DNA of 59,145 nucleotides from CACEUX01 sp964404235 (GTDB taxonomy: Bacteria; Fidelibacterota; Marinisomatia; Marinisomatales; UBA1611), in assembly GCA_964404235.1 (NCBI GenBank), contig CAYOJL010000002.1:1-59145 (forward strand), given 5' to 3'. Under the pieces are notes generated by a model. That model was not told the DNA's origin. It was given only the letters and a program-made list of their open reading frames with translations, and made no database searches. Of this stretch, positions 33,939 to 43,422 are shown in pieces (the stretch's first letter is position 1; each line of letters opens with the position of its first letter). The position numbers and the translations under genes were made by a program.

Positions 33939-35156
33939 TTAATCTAGCAAACGGACAACTAGTCCTGATCTTAGTTTTGGTTCAAACCAAGTTGATTTTG
34001 GTGGCATTACTTTACCTTCATCTGAAACTTTTAGAAGATCATCTATCGTGACGGGATAAAGTGAAAAAGCTACTTTAGCATCTAAATGGCATCGACGTTC
34101 AAGCTCCTTTAGACCTCTAATACCTCCAACAAAATCAATTCTATTATTTGTCCTAGGGTCATCGATCTTTAAGATTGGTTCCATTATATGATCTTGTAGT
34201 ATAGAAGCATCAAGCCCTAAAACACTATCGTGACTCATTATCTTATCCTTAGCCTCTAATCTGTACCATTGACTATCAAGGAGCATAGAAAAACAATATC
34301 TTCTATTTGGGGTCTCACCTTCTTTCAATTTAGTAACTCTAAATTTCTCTTTAACTAAAGCAACAAAATCCTCTGATGTTAAGCCAGCAAGGTCCTTTAC
34401 CAAACGATTATATCCTAAGATTTGTACCTCATCATGAGGATAAACAGCACCAAGAAAAAAATCAGAAGAGCTATCCTCATTATTTCGAAGCACTTGTACT
34501 CTAGAAGCAGATGCTGCACGATGGTGCCCATCAGCAATATATAGACAAGGTATAGATTCAAAATATGCTTTAATCATTTCAATATGATGAATTTGATCAA
34601 CTTTCCATAATGAATGGCCTGTATTATCCTCTGCTATAAAATTGATATCTTTTATTTTTACCAATATTTTAGATATCATGGCCTGGAACTCACCATCATT
34701 TCTAAATGTTAAAAAAACTGGTCCCGTATTTGCATTTGTGATATCTATATGACACGTCCTATCATCTTCTTTTTCTGGGCGAGTATATTCATGTTTTTTA
34801 ATCAATGAATTATTGTATTCTTTAACTGAAACTGACCCAATAACTCCCGTTTGAGTATGTCCACCCATTGAGATCCGATAGATATAAAAACTCTCTTCCT
34901 TATCATTTAATAATGTCCCATTCTTAATGAATGCATTGAGATTATTAGCAGCATGCTCATGTAACTTTTGTCCTTTCGGTTCATTATCCTTTGAAAAATC
35001 GATCTCGGGTTTGATCACTCTTAAAAAAGACATATTATTCTCTTTAGCCATATGTCTGGCCTCATTGGATGATAGGACATCATATGGTGGAGATGAAACT
35101 AATTTGGCTTGATCAGGGTGTGGCAGATAGCCACGGAAGGGTTTGATCTTTGACAA
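33939..35156 (-). CDS. DUF1015-family protein
   Basis: A 405-residue cytosolic protein. The family signature is clear: KIKPFRGYLP at the N-terminus, a SPPYDVLSS motif near 22-30 and YIADGHHRAASA about 206-217. DUF1015 proteins have a ParB/Sulfiredoxin-like appearance around DGHHR; their biochemical role is not established to my knowledge. The start is a TTG at 35156, four bases after the stop of the nucleotidyltransferase gene, since no ATG is found between that stop and the conserved N-terminus. In this window it heads toward citrate synthase and follows the envelope polymer genes. Confidence 0.85.
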   Translation of the reverse strand: MSKIKPFRGYLPHPDQAKLVSSPPYDVLSSNEARHMAKENNMSFLRVIKPEIDFSKDNEPKGQKLHEHAANNLNAFIKNGTLLNDKEESFYIYRISMGGHTQTGVIGSVSVKEYNNSLIKKHEYTRPEKEDDRTCHIDITNANTGPVFLTFRNDGEFQAMISKILVKIKDINFIAEDNTGHSLWKVDQIHHIEMIKAYFESIPCLYIADGHHRAASASRVQVLRNNEDSSSDFFLGAVYPHDEVQILGYNRLVKDLAGLTSEDFVALVKEKFRVTKLKEGETPNRRYCFSMLLDSQWYRLEAKDKIMSHDSVLGLDASILQDHIMEPILKIDDPRTNNRIDFVGGIRGLKELERRCHLDAKVAFSLYPVTIDDLLKVSDEGKVMPPKSTWFEPKLRSGLVVRLLD

Positions 35157-35160
35157 TATC

Positions 35161-35880
35161 TTATCTTTTATCTTTGAATAATTCTCGTGCGGATTCTAGA
35201 TCTTCAATAAAATCAATCTCAAGGCAAGGATATTCGGAAATATCTATGTAATGGACATCTGTCTTTTGTAATAATGGTTGGATCCCTGCTTCAAAATAAT
35301 CATTCTTACCGCCTGCTTGAATCAGGTCACTTATCGATCTTGTGAAAAGCTCAACAAAGTCTTTAGATAATTTTGCAACACCTATAAACTCGCCAAGACA
35401 TTGTTCCTCAATAAGATCCTTTCCTATTGCAACTACCTTATTTTGCCCACCATCTATTACTTTGACCTCTTCTTTCCCACATGCTTTTATTTCAACCGCT
35501 AAAACTGTTTCATGCTCAGAACTATATACCTTATTTAAGAGATCTTTTGGATATATTACATCGGCATTCATTAATAGATTAATTGAAGTAAGACTTTCTC
35601 TTGCTACATGAACCGAATATGCTGTATTTGTCTCAAAATAATGGTGATTGATAACAAAGTTGAAATTGAGGTTTGGAAAAAATTTTCTAACATTTGTCAT
35701 CAACATTTCACGATGGTATCCAACAACCATTGTAATATCTTGAACACCAAGATCTTCTAAAGCTTCTAGCTGATAATGTATTATTGGCTTACCACTTACT
35801 TTTAAAAGGCATTTAGGGATGTCATAGGTGTGTGGATACAGTCTCCTAGATACTCCTGCGGCTAGAATAAATGCTTTCAT
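35161..35880 (-). CDS. Nucleotidyltransferase (sugar-1-P or phosphocholine/glycerol-P type)
   Basis: A 239-residue enzyme of the NTP_transferase family that activates a sugar-1-phosphate or alditol/choline phosphate to a nucleotide-linked donor. The signature LAAGVSRRLYPHTYDIPKCL (residues 6-25) is intact, followed by the GKPIIHYQLEAL and MNADVIYP metal-binding segment. The short length without an acyltransferase extension resembles LicC-like cytidylyltransferases. It sits 12 bases after the GT9 gene in the envelope locus and may supply a donor for one of its transferases, though the substrate is inferred. Confidence 0.85.
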   Translation of the reverse strand: MKAFILAAGVSRRLYPHTYDIPKCLLKVSGKPIIHYQLEALEDLGVQDITMVVGYHREMLMTNVRKFFPNLNFNFVINHHYFETNTAYSVHVARESLTSINLLMNADVIYPKDLLNKVYSSEHETVLAVEIKACGKEEVKVIDGGQNKVVAIGKDLIEEQCLGEFIGVAKLSKDFVELFTRSISDLIQAGGKNDYFEAGIQPLLQKTDVHYIDISEYPCLEIDFIEDLESARELFKDKR

Positions 35881-35892
35881 AATAAAATAAAA

Positions 35893-36882
35893 TTACTGAT
35901 TTATGAAACTATTCACAGCATTTTCAATATCGGATCTTGCAATATTTTTTAAACAGACCAGAGGCTCTTCAATATTCATACAAACATTTTTTCTACAAGG
36001 ACTACATTCTACATTTTTATTAATAACTAATGTTTTCAAGCCAATTGGTCCCGTAATTCCACTCATACCAGCGCCAAAAAAAGACACGGTTGGAATATCT
36101 AATGATGCGGCAATATGTCCCAGACCACTGTCTGCCGCAAGAGCATAATCACACTGAGAAATAAGTGCAATAGCTTGACGAAAAGAATATTTGCCACAAA
36201 TAGATCGAATTGAATTATTTGTGCAGATATCAATCAACTCTTCTGCATTTTTAATATCGTTATTTGATCCAAATAACAGATAATCACTTTTTGAATCCTT
36301 TATCCATTCTTTTATTAAAAAATTTGGAACTGTCCTAGACGTAGCAACGCTGAAAGGTAAAAGTGCAATCGGATGATCAAGACCTAGCTCAATTATTGTT
36401 TTACGTGCCCATAACACTTCTTTTTTTGATAGGTGTATTTTAGGAAAGACCTCAATAGGCCTTTCTGCTCCTAACATATTCAAATATTTATTAGAACGAT
36501 GTATATTGGGTTCCAATGAATAAAATACATCTGTTAAAAGGATAGACCTCATCTGAGAACGATATCCATAACGTCTTTTAGAACCTGAGAGCCACATTAT
36601 AAAGGCACTTCTAATTGAATCGGTTAGTGTATAGAATATATCAAACTTTTCAGCTTTTAATTTTAATCCAGCTCTAATTGTACTAATTGGACCTTCTATA
36701 TCTCGATCGCTAATTGAAATCACTTTATCAATTGATGAATGGTTATCATAAATAGCTGATACCCACTCTTTACAAAAAATAATAATCTCTGCCCTCTCAT
36801 GTTGGATCCTTAATTGTTGAATAAATGGCAGCGCCATGACCGCATCTCCTATCCAATTAGGGCTGTATACTCCTATTCTCAT
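35893..36882 (-). CDS. Glycosyltransferase family 9, ADP-heptose:LPS heptosyltransferase-like
   Basis: A 329-residue GT-B enzyme with the GT9 start (NWIGDAVMALPFIQQL, residues 9-24) and the C-terminal donor-site pattern AADSGLGHIAASLDIPTVSFFGA. WaaF-type proteins add L-glycero-D-manno-heptose to the inner core of lipopolysaccharide. The start overlaps nothing; it follows the first CDP-glycerol-transferase-like gene by one base. A cysteine-rich stretch near the C-terminus (ECSPCRKNVCMN) is typical of several heptosyltransferases. Confidence 0.9.
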   Translation of the reverse strand: MRIGVYSPNWIGDAVMALPFIQQLRIQHERAEIIIFCKEWVSAIYDNHSSIDKVISISDRDIEGPISTIRAGLKLKAEKFDIFYTLTDSIRSAFIMWLSGSKRRYGYRSQMRSILLTDVFYSLEPNIHRSNKYLNMLGAERPIEVFPKIHLSKKEVLWARKTIIELGLDHPIALLPFSVATSRTVPNFLIKEWIKDSKSDYLLFGSNNDIKNAEELIDICTNNSIRSICGKYSFRQAIALISQCDYALAADSGLGHIAASLDIPTVSFFGAGMSGITGPIGLKTLVINKNVECSPCRKNVCMNIEEPLVCLKNIARSDIENAVNSFINQ

Positions 36883-36883
36883 C

Positions 36884-37963
36884 TCAATATTCTTCTATTG
36901 CATCTACCAGTCGTAAAGAGGCACTACCATCATTATTATATAAGTATTGGTGACATGCATTTTTTCTATTGTCTGACATCTCATCTATATTATCTAAAGC
37001 ATAGTACACTCTACTCATTAGATTCTCTGGATCAAAGATCTTATAGGTAAAATCAATATTCTCTTGTCTTTTTATATCCATTTTTTTCCAAAAACGCCGG
37101 CTTAATATTCTATGTTTTAATTTCAATGAATAACATTCAGCTTGAATAATTGGTCTATTCAAAGGCAAGTACTCAAACATAGTTGATGAAATATCAGTAA
37201 TTAATATATCTGCAATCAAATAATAAGGGATTATATCGAATGCTTCATTAGGTAATAGATATATATCTTTATTGTCCCTAGATAATTCAGTACATAAGAG
37301 ATTTTGATAATGATATTTTTTTTGTTCCCAACTAAATGCATGAAGCTTTATTATAATATTATGGTCTTGGGAAAGATCGCTTAAGAACGGACTGATCTTT
37401 TCAATTGATGTAGGATAAAAACTAGGAGCATATAATACTGTTTTTTTATTAGAGTTTAATTCAAGGTCTTGCTCAATGATCTTGGTACTCTCATTAGCAA
37501 TATTATGCAATCGATCCAATTTAGTAAACCCAGTTAAAACTAGATTTTTATGTCCATGTCCTTTTAGCTCATTTATTCTATCTAAGGATTCAACTGCTCT
37601 TATATTTATACGATCGTCAATATCAGTATAATAAGACTGTTTTAAACCTATTCCGTGATATACCATAACTGCAATCGCTTCAGGTAATATGATTTTATGT
37701 AACTGACCTACATTGCCAACTATTATTATATCATACGCTTCTTTTAAAATTTTATTAATACGATTCTGTTCACTTTTTGAGGTAATAAATGAAATATTAA
37801 TTCTATTACATAGGTCTTCTAATATATGTTGTTGGATTAGAGATAAACGCCGGGGCATAGATACATGTATAATATAATTTTGGCGTTTTTTCAATTCTTG
37901 GAGAACTGGTAAAAAATTTGGCCAGTAGTATAAATGATGGGTTTCGAAAAGTACTTTTTTCAA
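36884..37963 (-). CDS. CDP-glycerol glycerophosphotransferase-family protein (copy A)
   Basis: A 359-residue GT-B-like protein of the TagB/TagF family, which in Gram-positive bacteria transfers glycerol-phosphate to teichoic acid primers. Family marks are VYHGIGLKQSYYTD near 110-123, SFYPTSIEKISPFLSDL, and a TDISSTMFEYLPL motif near 255-267. It is a clear paralogue of the next gene upstream, with the same order of motifs (THHLYYWP versus SYHLYHLP at the N-terminus). No membrane segment is seen. The start is TTG at 37963, three bases after the stop of copy B. The transferred group need not be glycerol-phosphate; ribitol-phosphate and other activities occur in the family. Confidence 0.85.
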   Translation of the reverse strand: MKKVLFETHHLYYWPNFLPVLQELKKRQNYIIHVSMPRRLSLIQQHILEDLCNRINISFITSKSEQNRINKILKEAYDIIIVGNVGQLHKIILPEAIAVMVYHGIGLKQSYYTDIDDRINIRAVESLDRINELKGHGHKNLVLTGFTKLDRLHNIANESTKIIEQDLELNSNKKTVLYAPSFYPTSIEKISPFLSDLSQDHNIIIKLHAFSWEQKKYHYQNLLCTELSRDNKDIYLLPNEAFDIIPYYLIADILITDISSTMFEYLPLNRPIIQAECYSLKLKHRILSRRFWKKMDIKRQENIDFTYKIFDPENLMSRVYYALDNIDEMSDNRKNACHQYLYNNDGSASLRLVDAIEEY

Positions 37964-37966
37964 AAT

Positions 37967-39094
37967 TTAATTTTCTTTAAGCCTAGATAGAATCTCATCT
38001 CTGGCTCGTACTGCTGCGAGGCCATCAAGCTTAAAAAGCATCTTTTCCTTATACTGTTTCATTGCTGATAATTTTGTTTTTGTATTATTCAAGGCATAGC
38101 CAATTATTTTTGGCAAATCTTCTGGATTATTTGCTTCAAAACAAAAATCTGATATATCCTTTTCCATCGCTTGATTCAATCTCCTTTTATAGAGCCGTCT
38201 TCTAAAAATACGATGAGATAATCTTAATTTAAAAAATCGATTAACCACCACAGGCTTTTCTAATGCTAACATCTCATAAATTGTACTGCTTGCTTCTGTT
38301 AAAAGCAGATCTGAAATCTCATAAAATGGAGTAATATTATAGAACTCTGGAGGAATAAGATGGATATGATCATATTTGTCTACAAGGTCGGAAAATAATT
38401 TTCTTTGTGCACTATGATCAATATCAGCAAATCTTTGTTTGAAGGTTGTCCAAAGATGTGGTTTGATCAACAAATTATAATCCTTAGTATACTCACCCAA
38501 TCTAATCCCTATTGGCTCAGCTGAACTTGGATAGAAAGTAGGAGCAAATAGTATGGTTTTTTTATTTGGGTCTATACTGAATTTCTTTTTTAAAGCTCTA
38601 ACACCTATTGCATTATTCTGGAATAATTCATCTAATTTTATAAAGCCAGTAAGTGCTAGATCTGTTTTAACCCCTTTATCTCTCAGCTGATCTATCCTAT
38701 AAGGCCCTTCTACAAATCTTATATCTAGCCTTTCGTGATTATCTAACCAATAAGAGGGTTTAATACCTATTCCATGATATATCATTGCAACTAATGTTTT
38801 ATCTTTAACAAAGTTTTCTATATCATAACGAGACCAACCACATATGAATACATCAAGATCTAACGCCTTTATTTTATCTTGACGGTCCTTCTCTGTTTCT
38901 CCAGAAATAAATTCTCCAGGTTTATTTATTAAAACTGATCTAGAAAGCTCATATTCCTCTTTTTTTATTTCCCTTGATGTTGAATGATAAATATCAAACC
39001 TATCATCATTACCCAATAGATTAATTAGTGGTTCAAATTGAGGAAGGTGATATAAGTGATAACTGTCAAAAAGAATTGAATATTTTTTACCCAT
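37967..39094 (-). CDS. CDP-glycerol glycerophosphotransferase-family protein (copy B)
   Basis: A 375-residue paralogue of the preceding entry, with MIYHGIGIKPSYWLD near 109-123 and a LTEASSTIYEMLAL motif. The ends LFKLDGLAAVRARDEI and YNNDGSASLRLVDAI of the two copies are also alike, so the pair arose by duplication. It starts at the ATG at 39094 and follows the ABC exporter by 35 bases. A primase/polymerase pair, or addition of two different phospho-groups, would explain keeping two copies. Cytoplasmic side of the inner membrane is expected from the family. Confidence 0.85.
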   Translation of the reverse strand: MGKKYSILFDSYHLYHLPQFEPLINLLGNDDRFDIYHSTSREIKKEEYELSRSVLINKPGEFISGETEKDRQDKIKALDLDVFICGWSRYDIENFVKDKTLVAMIYHGIGIKPSYWLDNHERLDIRFVEGPYRIDQLRDKGVKTDLALTGFIKLDELFQNNAIGVRALKKKFSIDPNKKTILFAPTFYPSSAEPIGIRLGEYTKDYNLLIKPHLWTTFKQRFADIDHSAQRKLFSDLVDKYDHIHLIPPEFYNITPFYEISDLLLTEASSTIYEMLALEKPVVVNRFFKLRLSHRIFRRRLYKRRLNQAMEKDISDFCFEANNPEDLPKIIGYALNNTKTKLSAMKQYKEKMLFKLDGLAAVRARDEILSRLKEN

Positions 39095-39129
39095 TTTATT
39101 AATAATTAACTAGTAGGATCAATTAATAA

Positions 39130-40962
39130 TCAGCTTTCAAATTGAATATTGTAAAGGTTGTAATAAAAACCATTTAAATTGTAAAGCTCTTCATGAGTAC
39201 CTGATTCAACTATTGCCCCATTATCCAATACAATTATACTATCTGCATTTTTCACTGTAGATAACCGATGTGCTATTACAAGTACTGTTCTATTTTCCAT
39301 CAAATTATCCAAAGCATTCTGGACCAATCTTTCAGACTTGGTATCCAAAGCAGAAGTTGCCTCATCTAAAAGTAGTAGCGATGGATTCTTATAAATTGCT
39401 CTAGCAATAGCGATCCTCTGCTGTTGCCCACCAGATAGCTTAACACCTCTCTCGCCAACTAATGTTTCATATTTATCTTCTAGAGTGTTTATAAATTCAA
39501 CGACATTTGCTCCTTCCGCTGCTTCAACCAACTTTTTTTCATCAAGATCACTGCCATAAGCAATGTTTTCTCGAATAGATGTATTTAAAAGAATCGTCTC
39601 CTGGGTCACGATACCCATCATGCGTCTTAATGATCTAAGATTATATTCTTTAATATTTTTCCCATCTACAATAATAGCACCATCAGATATATCAAAGAAT
39701 CGAGGTATTAGATCAGCTATGGTAGATTTACCGGAACCACTTGCACCAACTAGAGCAACTGTTTCCCCTTGTGGTATTTCAAAACTGATTTTGGCTAATT
39801 CAAATGATCCTTCACCATAATTAAAACTTACATTATCGAATTTTACTCCTTCATTTAATAGTTCGATCTCATGATTACCTGAATCGGTGACATCGCTTTT
39901 TTCATCTAGAATATCAAAAATACGCTCAGCTGATGCATATCCATTCTGGAGTGTAATATGGACATTACTCAAAGAACGAATCGGCCCCAGCATAGAGAAT
40001 AGTAAAAACATAAACCGTAAAAAGTCTTCAGATGAAAGTGTTGAACCGATAATCACTTCAGATCCTCCAAGCCATAATAGTAAAACAGCCATAGATACAC
40101 CGATAGTCTCTATAATAGGTGATGAGGTTAATCGTAATTTTGCAGAACGAAATAATAAACCAAAATATTTCCAAGATTCATTATTAAACCTATTAATCTC
40201 ATGATCTTCCATTGCAAATGCTTTTACAATTCTGGTTGAGGAAAGATTTTCAGTTATAATACTTAAAATACCACCTATCTGTTTCGTATTTCGCCTAGCT
40301 TTACGCCTTATACTCTGGCCAATATATTGTATAACAATTTGAGAGAATGGAATAATTAATAAAGCAACCAACATTAGCTTCCAGCTTATAATAAATAACA
40401 AGGTACTAAATGCTAAAATATTAATAGGCTCCACTATGATCTTTTGAAAAGTGGTACCAATCGATTGGTTAAGCATACTAACATCATGTATTATTATTGA
40501 AGATAGGTCACCAGATTTTCTTTTATAAAAAAACGAAAGCGAAAGTAATTGCAAATGTGCGTAGATACGATTTCTTAATTGTGTTACGATCCTTAATTGG
40601 ACAAATGACATTGATAGGTTTTTTAGATAAAGAAAGATATTCTTTAGTATGAAGATCAATACAATAGAAAAACAAAGTACTCGCAAGGTCTCGATATTTG
40701 TATCACGTAAAATAAATTCATTTACCAATATCTTCATTTTTTCATTAATGGTAGGAAACTCTTTTGCCAATAATTGTTTCTGATTCTGGACTAATTTATT
40801 AAAATCAATCAGTACATTATTTACTAGCGATGCTGTTAACCATATTGAGATAGCATTAAAAACAACATAAAAGAGTCCATTTACTATTGAAACGATCATA
40901 AAGAACCATTCAGGTTTAATGAATTCAATTATTCTTTTTATATTAACTTTTTGTTTATTCAT
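39130..40962 (-). CDS. ABC transporter, MsbA/LmrA-like half-transporter (permease-ATPase fusion)
   Basis: A 610-residue protein. The N-terminal half has six membrane helices of the ABC type 1 exporter fold (about 18-330). The ATPase half has Walker A VGASGSGKST, a Q-loop TQETIL, the signature LSGGQQQRIAIARA, Walker B LLLLDEATSALD and the switch histidine in VIAHRLS. The start is the ATG at 40962, coupled by ATGA to the GNAT gene; a TTG further upstream is not needed. MsbA-type exporters flip lipid A or other lipid-linked glycans. Given the neighbours, this one could flip the precursor of the envelope polymer. Confidence 0.93.
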   Translation of the reverse strand: MNKQKVNIKRIIEFIKPEWFFMIVSIVNGLFYVVFNAISIWLTASLVNNVLIDFNKLVQNQKQLLAKEFPTINEKMKILVNEFILRDTNIETLRVLCFSIVLIFILKNIFLYLKNLSMSFVQLRIVTQLRNRIYAHLQLLSLSFFYKRKSGDLSSIIIHDVSMLNQSIGTTFQKIIVEPINILAFSTLLFIISWKLMLVALLIIPFSQIVIQYIGQSIRRKARRNTKQIGGILSIITENLSSTRIVKAFAMEDHEINRFNNESWKYFGLLFRSAKLRLTSSPIIETIGVSMAVLLLWLGGSEVIIGSTLSSEDFLRFMFLLFSMLGPIRSLSNVHITLQNGYASAERIFDILDEKSDVTDSGNHEIELLNEGVKFDNVSFNYGEGSFELAKISFEIPQGETVALVGASGSGKSTIADLIPRFFDISDGAIIVDGKNIKEYNLRSLRRMMGIVTQETILLNTSIRENIAYGSDLDEKKLVEAAEGANVVEFINTLEDKYETLVGERGVKLSGGQQQRIAIARAIYKNPSLLLLDEATSALDTKSERLVQNALDNLMENRTVLVIAHRLSTVKNADSIIVLDNGAIVESGTHEELYNLNGFYYNLYNIQFES

Positions 40963-41378
40963 GTTTTTATCATCTTCCAATGAGGAATATCAGCCTCAAA
41001 GAATCGTTCTCCGATCTTTTTAAATCCGAGTGGAGTATAAAATTCCACTACTGATTCTTGTGCATGAAGATAGATTTCATCATCACGATGGAGTGTATTA
41101 AGCATGAATTTAACCAATGCTTTTCCAATTCCAAGGTTCCTATAAGGTCTAAGCACTGCAAACCGTTCTAACTTTATTCCATAACTAGTACTTTGATAGC
41201 GTGCAGTGCCTACATACCCATCATTAAGTGAAGCAAAAAAGTTAGTTGCATCTATTCTATCGTCATCCATCTCAATAGCTTCAGATATACCCTGTTCTTC
41301 TATAAAGACCTTTCTTCTTATAGAAAGACAGATCTGATGCTCTTTCTTAGAGACAACACGCATTATTTTTATGCTCAT
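40959..41378 (-). CDS. GNAT-family N-acetyltransferase
   Basis: A 139-residue acyl-CoA-dependent acetyltransferase. The acetyl-CoA pyrophosphate loop RPYRNLGIGKALVKFML (about 76-92) is the key motif and resembles the ElaA-type subfamily (ICLSIRRKVFIEEQGI at the N-terminus). Substrate unknown. Its stop overlaps the start of the ABC exporter (ATGA), so it leads the exporter/CDP-glycerol transferase/GT9 run. An 84-base AT-rich spacer separates it from the divergent hemW. Confidence 0.88.
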   Translation of the reverse strand: MSIKIMRVVSKKEHQICLSIRRKVFIEEQGISEAIEMDDDRIDATNFFASLNDGYVGTARYQSTSYGIKLERFAVLRPYRNLGIGKALVKFMLNTLHRDDEIYLHAQESVVEFYTPLGFKKIGERFFEADIPHWKMIKT

Positions 41379-41462
41379 AACTTAAATTTCAGCTATCATT
41401 CTAAAAAATCATATAAAAAAGATTATTTAAAAATGGTAAGTCAATAAAAAGTAAATTTATCA

Positions 41463-42593
41463 ATGAAGACCGCAGGAATATACATTCACATTCCTTTTTG
41501 CGCTGTTAAATGTATGTATTGTGATTTTTACTCTGTCACAGATCGAGAAAGCACTATTCCACAATTCGTTAAGGCAATTTCTTGGGAGATTGAAAACTGT
41601 TTGATAGATGTGTCTGATTGGGAATTTGATACCATCTTTATAGGTGGTGGAACGCCAAGTCTATTGAAAGCAAGTCACATAGATACTATTCTATCCTGTT
41701 TAAATAAAAAATATAACCTTACAAATGTAAAAGAATTCACCATAGAAGCTAATCCAGGAGAAGCACCAAAAGATCGATTAAAAGACTTTAATAGTATGGG
41801 TATTAACCGAATCTCCATTGGTGTCCAATCTTTTCAACCACAGCTCTTAAAATTTCTTACCCGAGCACACAATAAAGAACAAATATTTGAAACATATAAT
41901 AATGTTCGATCATCAGGTTTTGAAAATGTGAACTGTGATCTAATATATTCTATTCCAAATCAAACATGGAAGATGTGGGAGCAAGATCTAAAAACTATCA
42001 TTAAAATGGAACCTGAGCATATTTCAGCCTATACCTTAACTGTAGAAAAAGGGACTGAACTTTTTTCAATGGTCTATAATAATACAATATCAATGCCTAG
42101 TGATGAACAAGAAAGCAATTGGTTTTTAAAAACTCATGATATTTTATCAATCAATGGTTATCAACCATATGAGGTATCTAACTTTTCAAAAACAGGTTTT
42201 GAATGTAGGCATAATCTTCATTACTGGGACATAGATCCATACCTCGCTTTTGGCCCTTCTGCTCACGGATTTGATGGCATTCATCGTTGGAATAATGCAC
42301 GCTCTATAGATCAGTATATGGAACGTATTAAAGCTGAAAAATCACCAATATCAAAGAGTGAAAAAATAAAATTATTTGACTATTTAAATGAATTGATCGG
42401 TTTTGGATTAAGAATGAGAAAAGGAATTAATATAAATATGATACCAAATGATCAGAAAAAAGAATTTGAAAATAAAATCATAGTAGCTAAACAAAGGTAT
42501 CAAGATTGTTTTCAACATGCTAACGGCATTTTTTCTTTGACTAAAAAGGGGATGCTTTATTCAGACAAAATAATTCCTGAACTACTTTTCTAA
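41463..42593 (+). CDS. hemW: Radical-SAM heme chaperone HemW (CPO-like)
   Basis: A 376-residue radical-SAM protein. The motif is C-X3-C-X2-C with Cys13, Cys17 and Cys20 (FCAVKCMYCDF), followed by the SAM region FIGGGTPSLL and the EANPGE motif. HemW proteins are homologues of oxygen-independent coproporphyrinogen oxidase but bind and deliver heme; the short cluster motif without the extra cysteine of HemN (HemN has CxxxCxxCxC) supports HemW. It is convergent with the GT2 gene, seven bases apart. No other heme gene is present in the window. Confidence 0.92.
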   Translation: MKTAGIYIHIPFCAVKCMYCDFYSVTDRESTIPQFVKAISWEIENCLIDVSDWEFDTIFIGGGTPSLLKASHIDTILSCLNKKYNLTNVKEFTIEANPGEAPKDRLKDFNSMGINRISIGVQSFQPQLLKFLTRAHNKEQIFETYNNVRSSGFENVNCDLIYSIPNQTWKMWEQDLKTIIKMEPEHISAYTLTVEKGTELFSMVYNNTISMPSDEQESNWFLKTHDILSINGYQPYEVSNFSKTGFECRHNLHYWDIDPYLAFGPSAHGFDGIHRWNNARSIDQYMERIKAEKSPISKSEKIKLFDYLNELIGFGLRMRKGININMIPNDQKKEFENKIIVAKQRYQDCFQHANGIFSLTKKGMLYSDKIIPELLF

Positions 42594-42600
42594 TATATGA

Positions 42601-43392
42601 TTAATTGTAGATGATAAATGTTATATAGACCAATATTATAATAATTGATAATATATAAATCATTGATCTGATCGTCAGGTTAAACCTTAGTATATGAAAT
42701 ATAGCAGCTATGCCATCTTTCCATGTTATCTTTTTACCATCTCCGTAGGTACGCCCATAATATGAAATTGGTAATTCGTAAATACGGAGTTTAGCCTTAG
42801 ATATTTTTGCAGTGAATTCCGGTTCAAACCCAAATCTGTTAGATTTCAAATCAAATTCATCCAATATTTCTCTCCTGAACATTTTATAACAGGTCTCCAT
42901 ATCTGTTAGGTTGAGATTTGAAAACATATTAGACATTAGAGTGAGCATTTTATTGCCCATGTAGTGCCAAAAGTATAATACACGATGTGTACCACCAATA
43001 AAACGACTTCCATAAACCACATCTGCATTACCATCAATGATAGGTTTTATTAAGCGTTCATATTCACTAGGGTCATATTCTAGATCTGCATCTTGGATAA
43101 CAATAACATCACAAGTTGCTAATTTAAATCCTGCCCTAAGAGATGCACCCTTACCCATATTTTTTTTATTTTGAGAAAACAGTATATTTAAATGAGGCTT
43201 ATCTTTTAAAATATTATCAATAGTATCTTTTATTATTGGGATACTATTATCCTCTGAACAATCATCAATAATAACAATCTCATTCACAATTTTTAAATTT
43301 GAAACAGCATGAAGAACCGTCTTAATCGTTTGCTGTTCATTATATACTGGGATGACAACAGATAGTGATAGCGTTTGATTATTTTTTATCAT
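42601..43392 (-). CDS. Glycosyltransferase family 2, polyprenyl-phosphate glycosyltransferase-like
   Basis: A 263-residue GT-A enzyme with the DPM1-like layout: VVIPVYNEQQTI at 13-24, IDDCSEDN, the metal-binding QDADLEYDP, GSRFIGG and a METCYKMFRRE acceptor loop. A single hydrophobic segment at the C-terminus (about 240-260) would hold it at the inner membrane. Such enzymes make polyprenyl-phosphate sugars. The next upstream gene encodes an ArnT-like GT39 enzyme that uses this kind of donor, which makes a donor/acceptor pair likely. Confidence 0.9.
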   Translation of the reverse strand: MIKNNQTLSLSVVIPVYNEQQTIKTVLHAVSNLKIVNEIVIIDDCSEDNSIPIIKDTIDNILKDKPHLNILFSQNKKNMGKGASLRAGFKLATCDVIVIQDADLEYDPSEYERLIKPIIDGNADVVYGSRFIGGTHRVLYFWHYMGNKMLTLMSNMFSNLNLTDMETCYKMFRREILDEFDLKSNRFGFEPEFTAKISKAKLRIYELPISYYGRTYGDGKKITWKDGIAAIFHILRFNLTIRSMIYILSIIIILVYITFIIYN

Positions 43393-43422
43393 ATGATTAA
43401 TTATTATCGATAATTATTTAAA

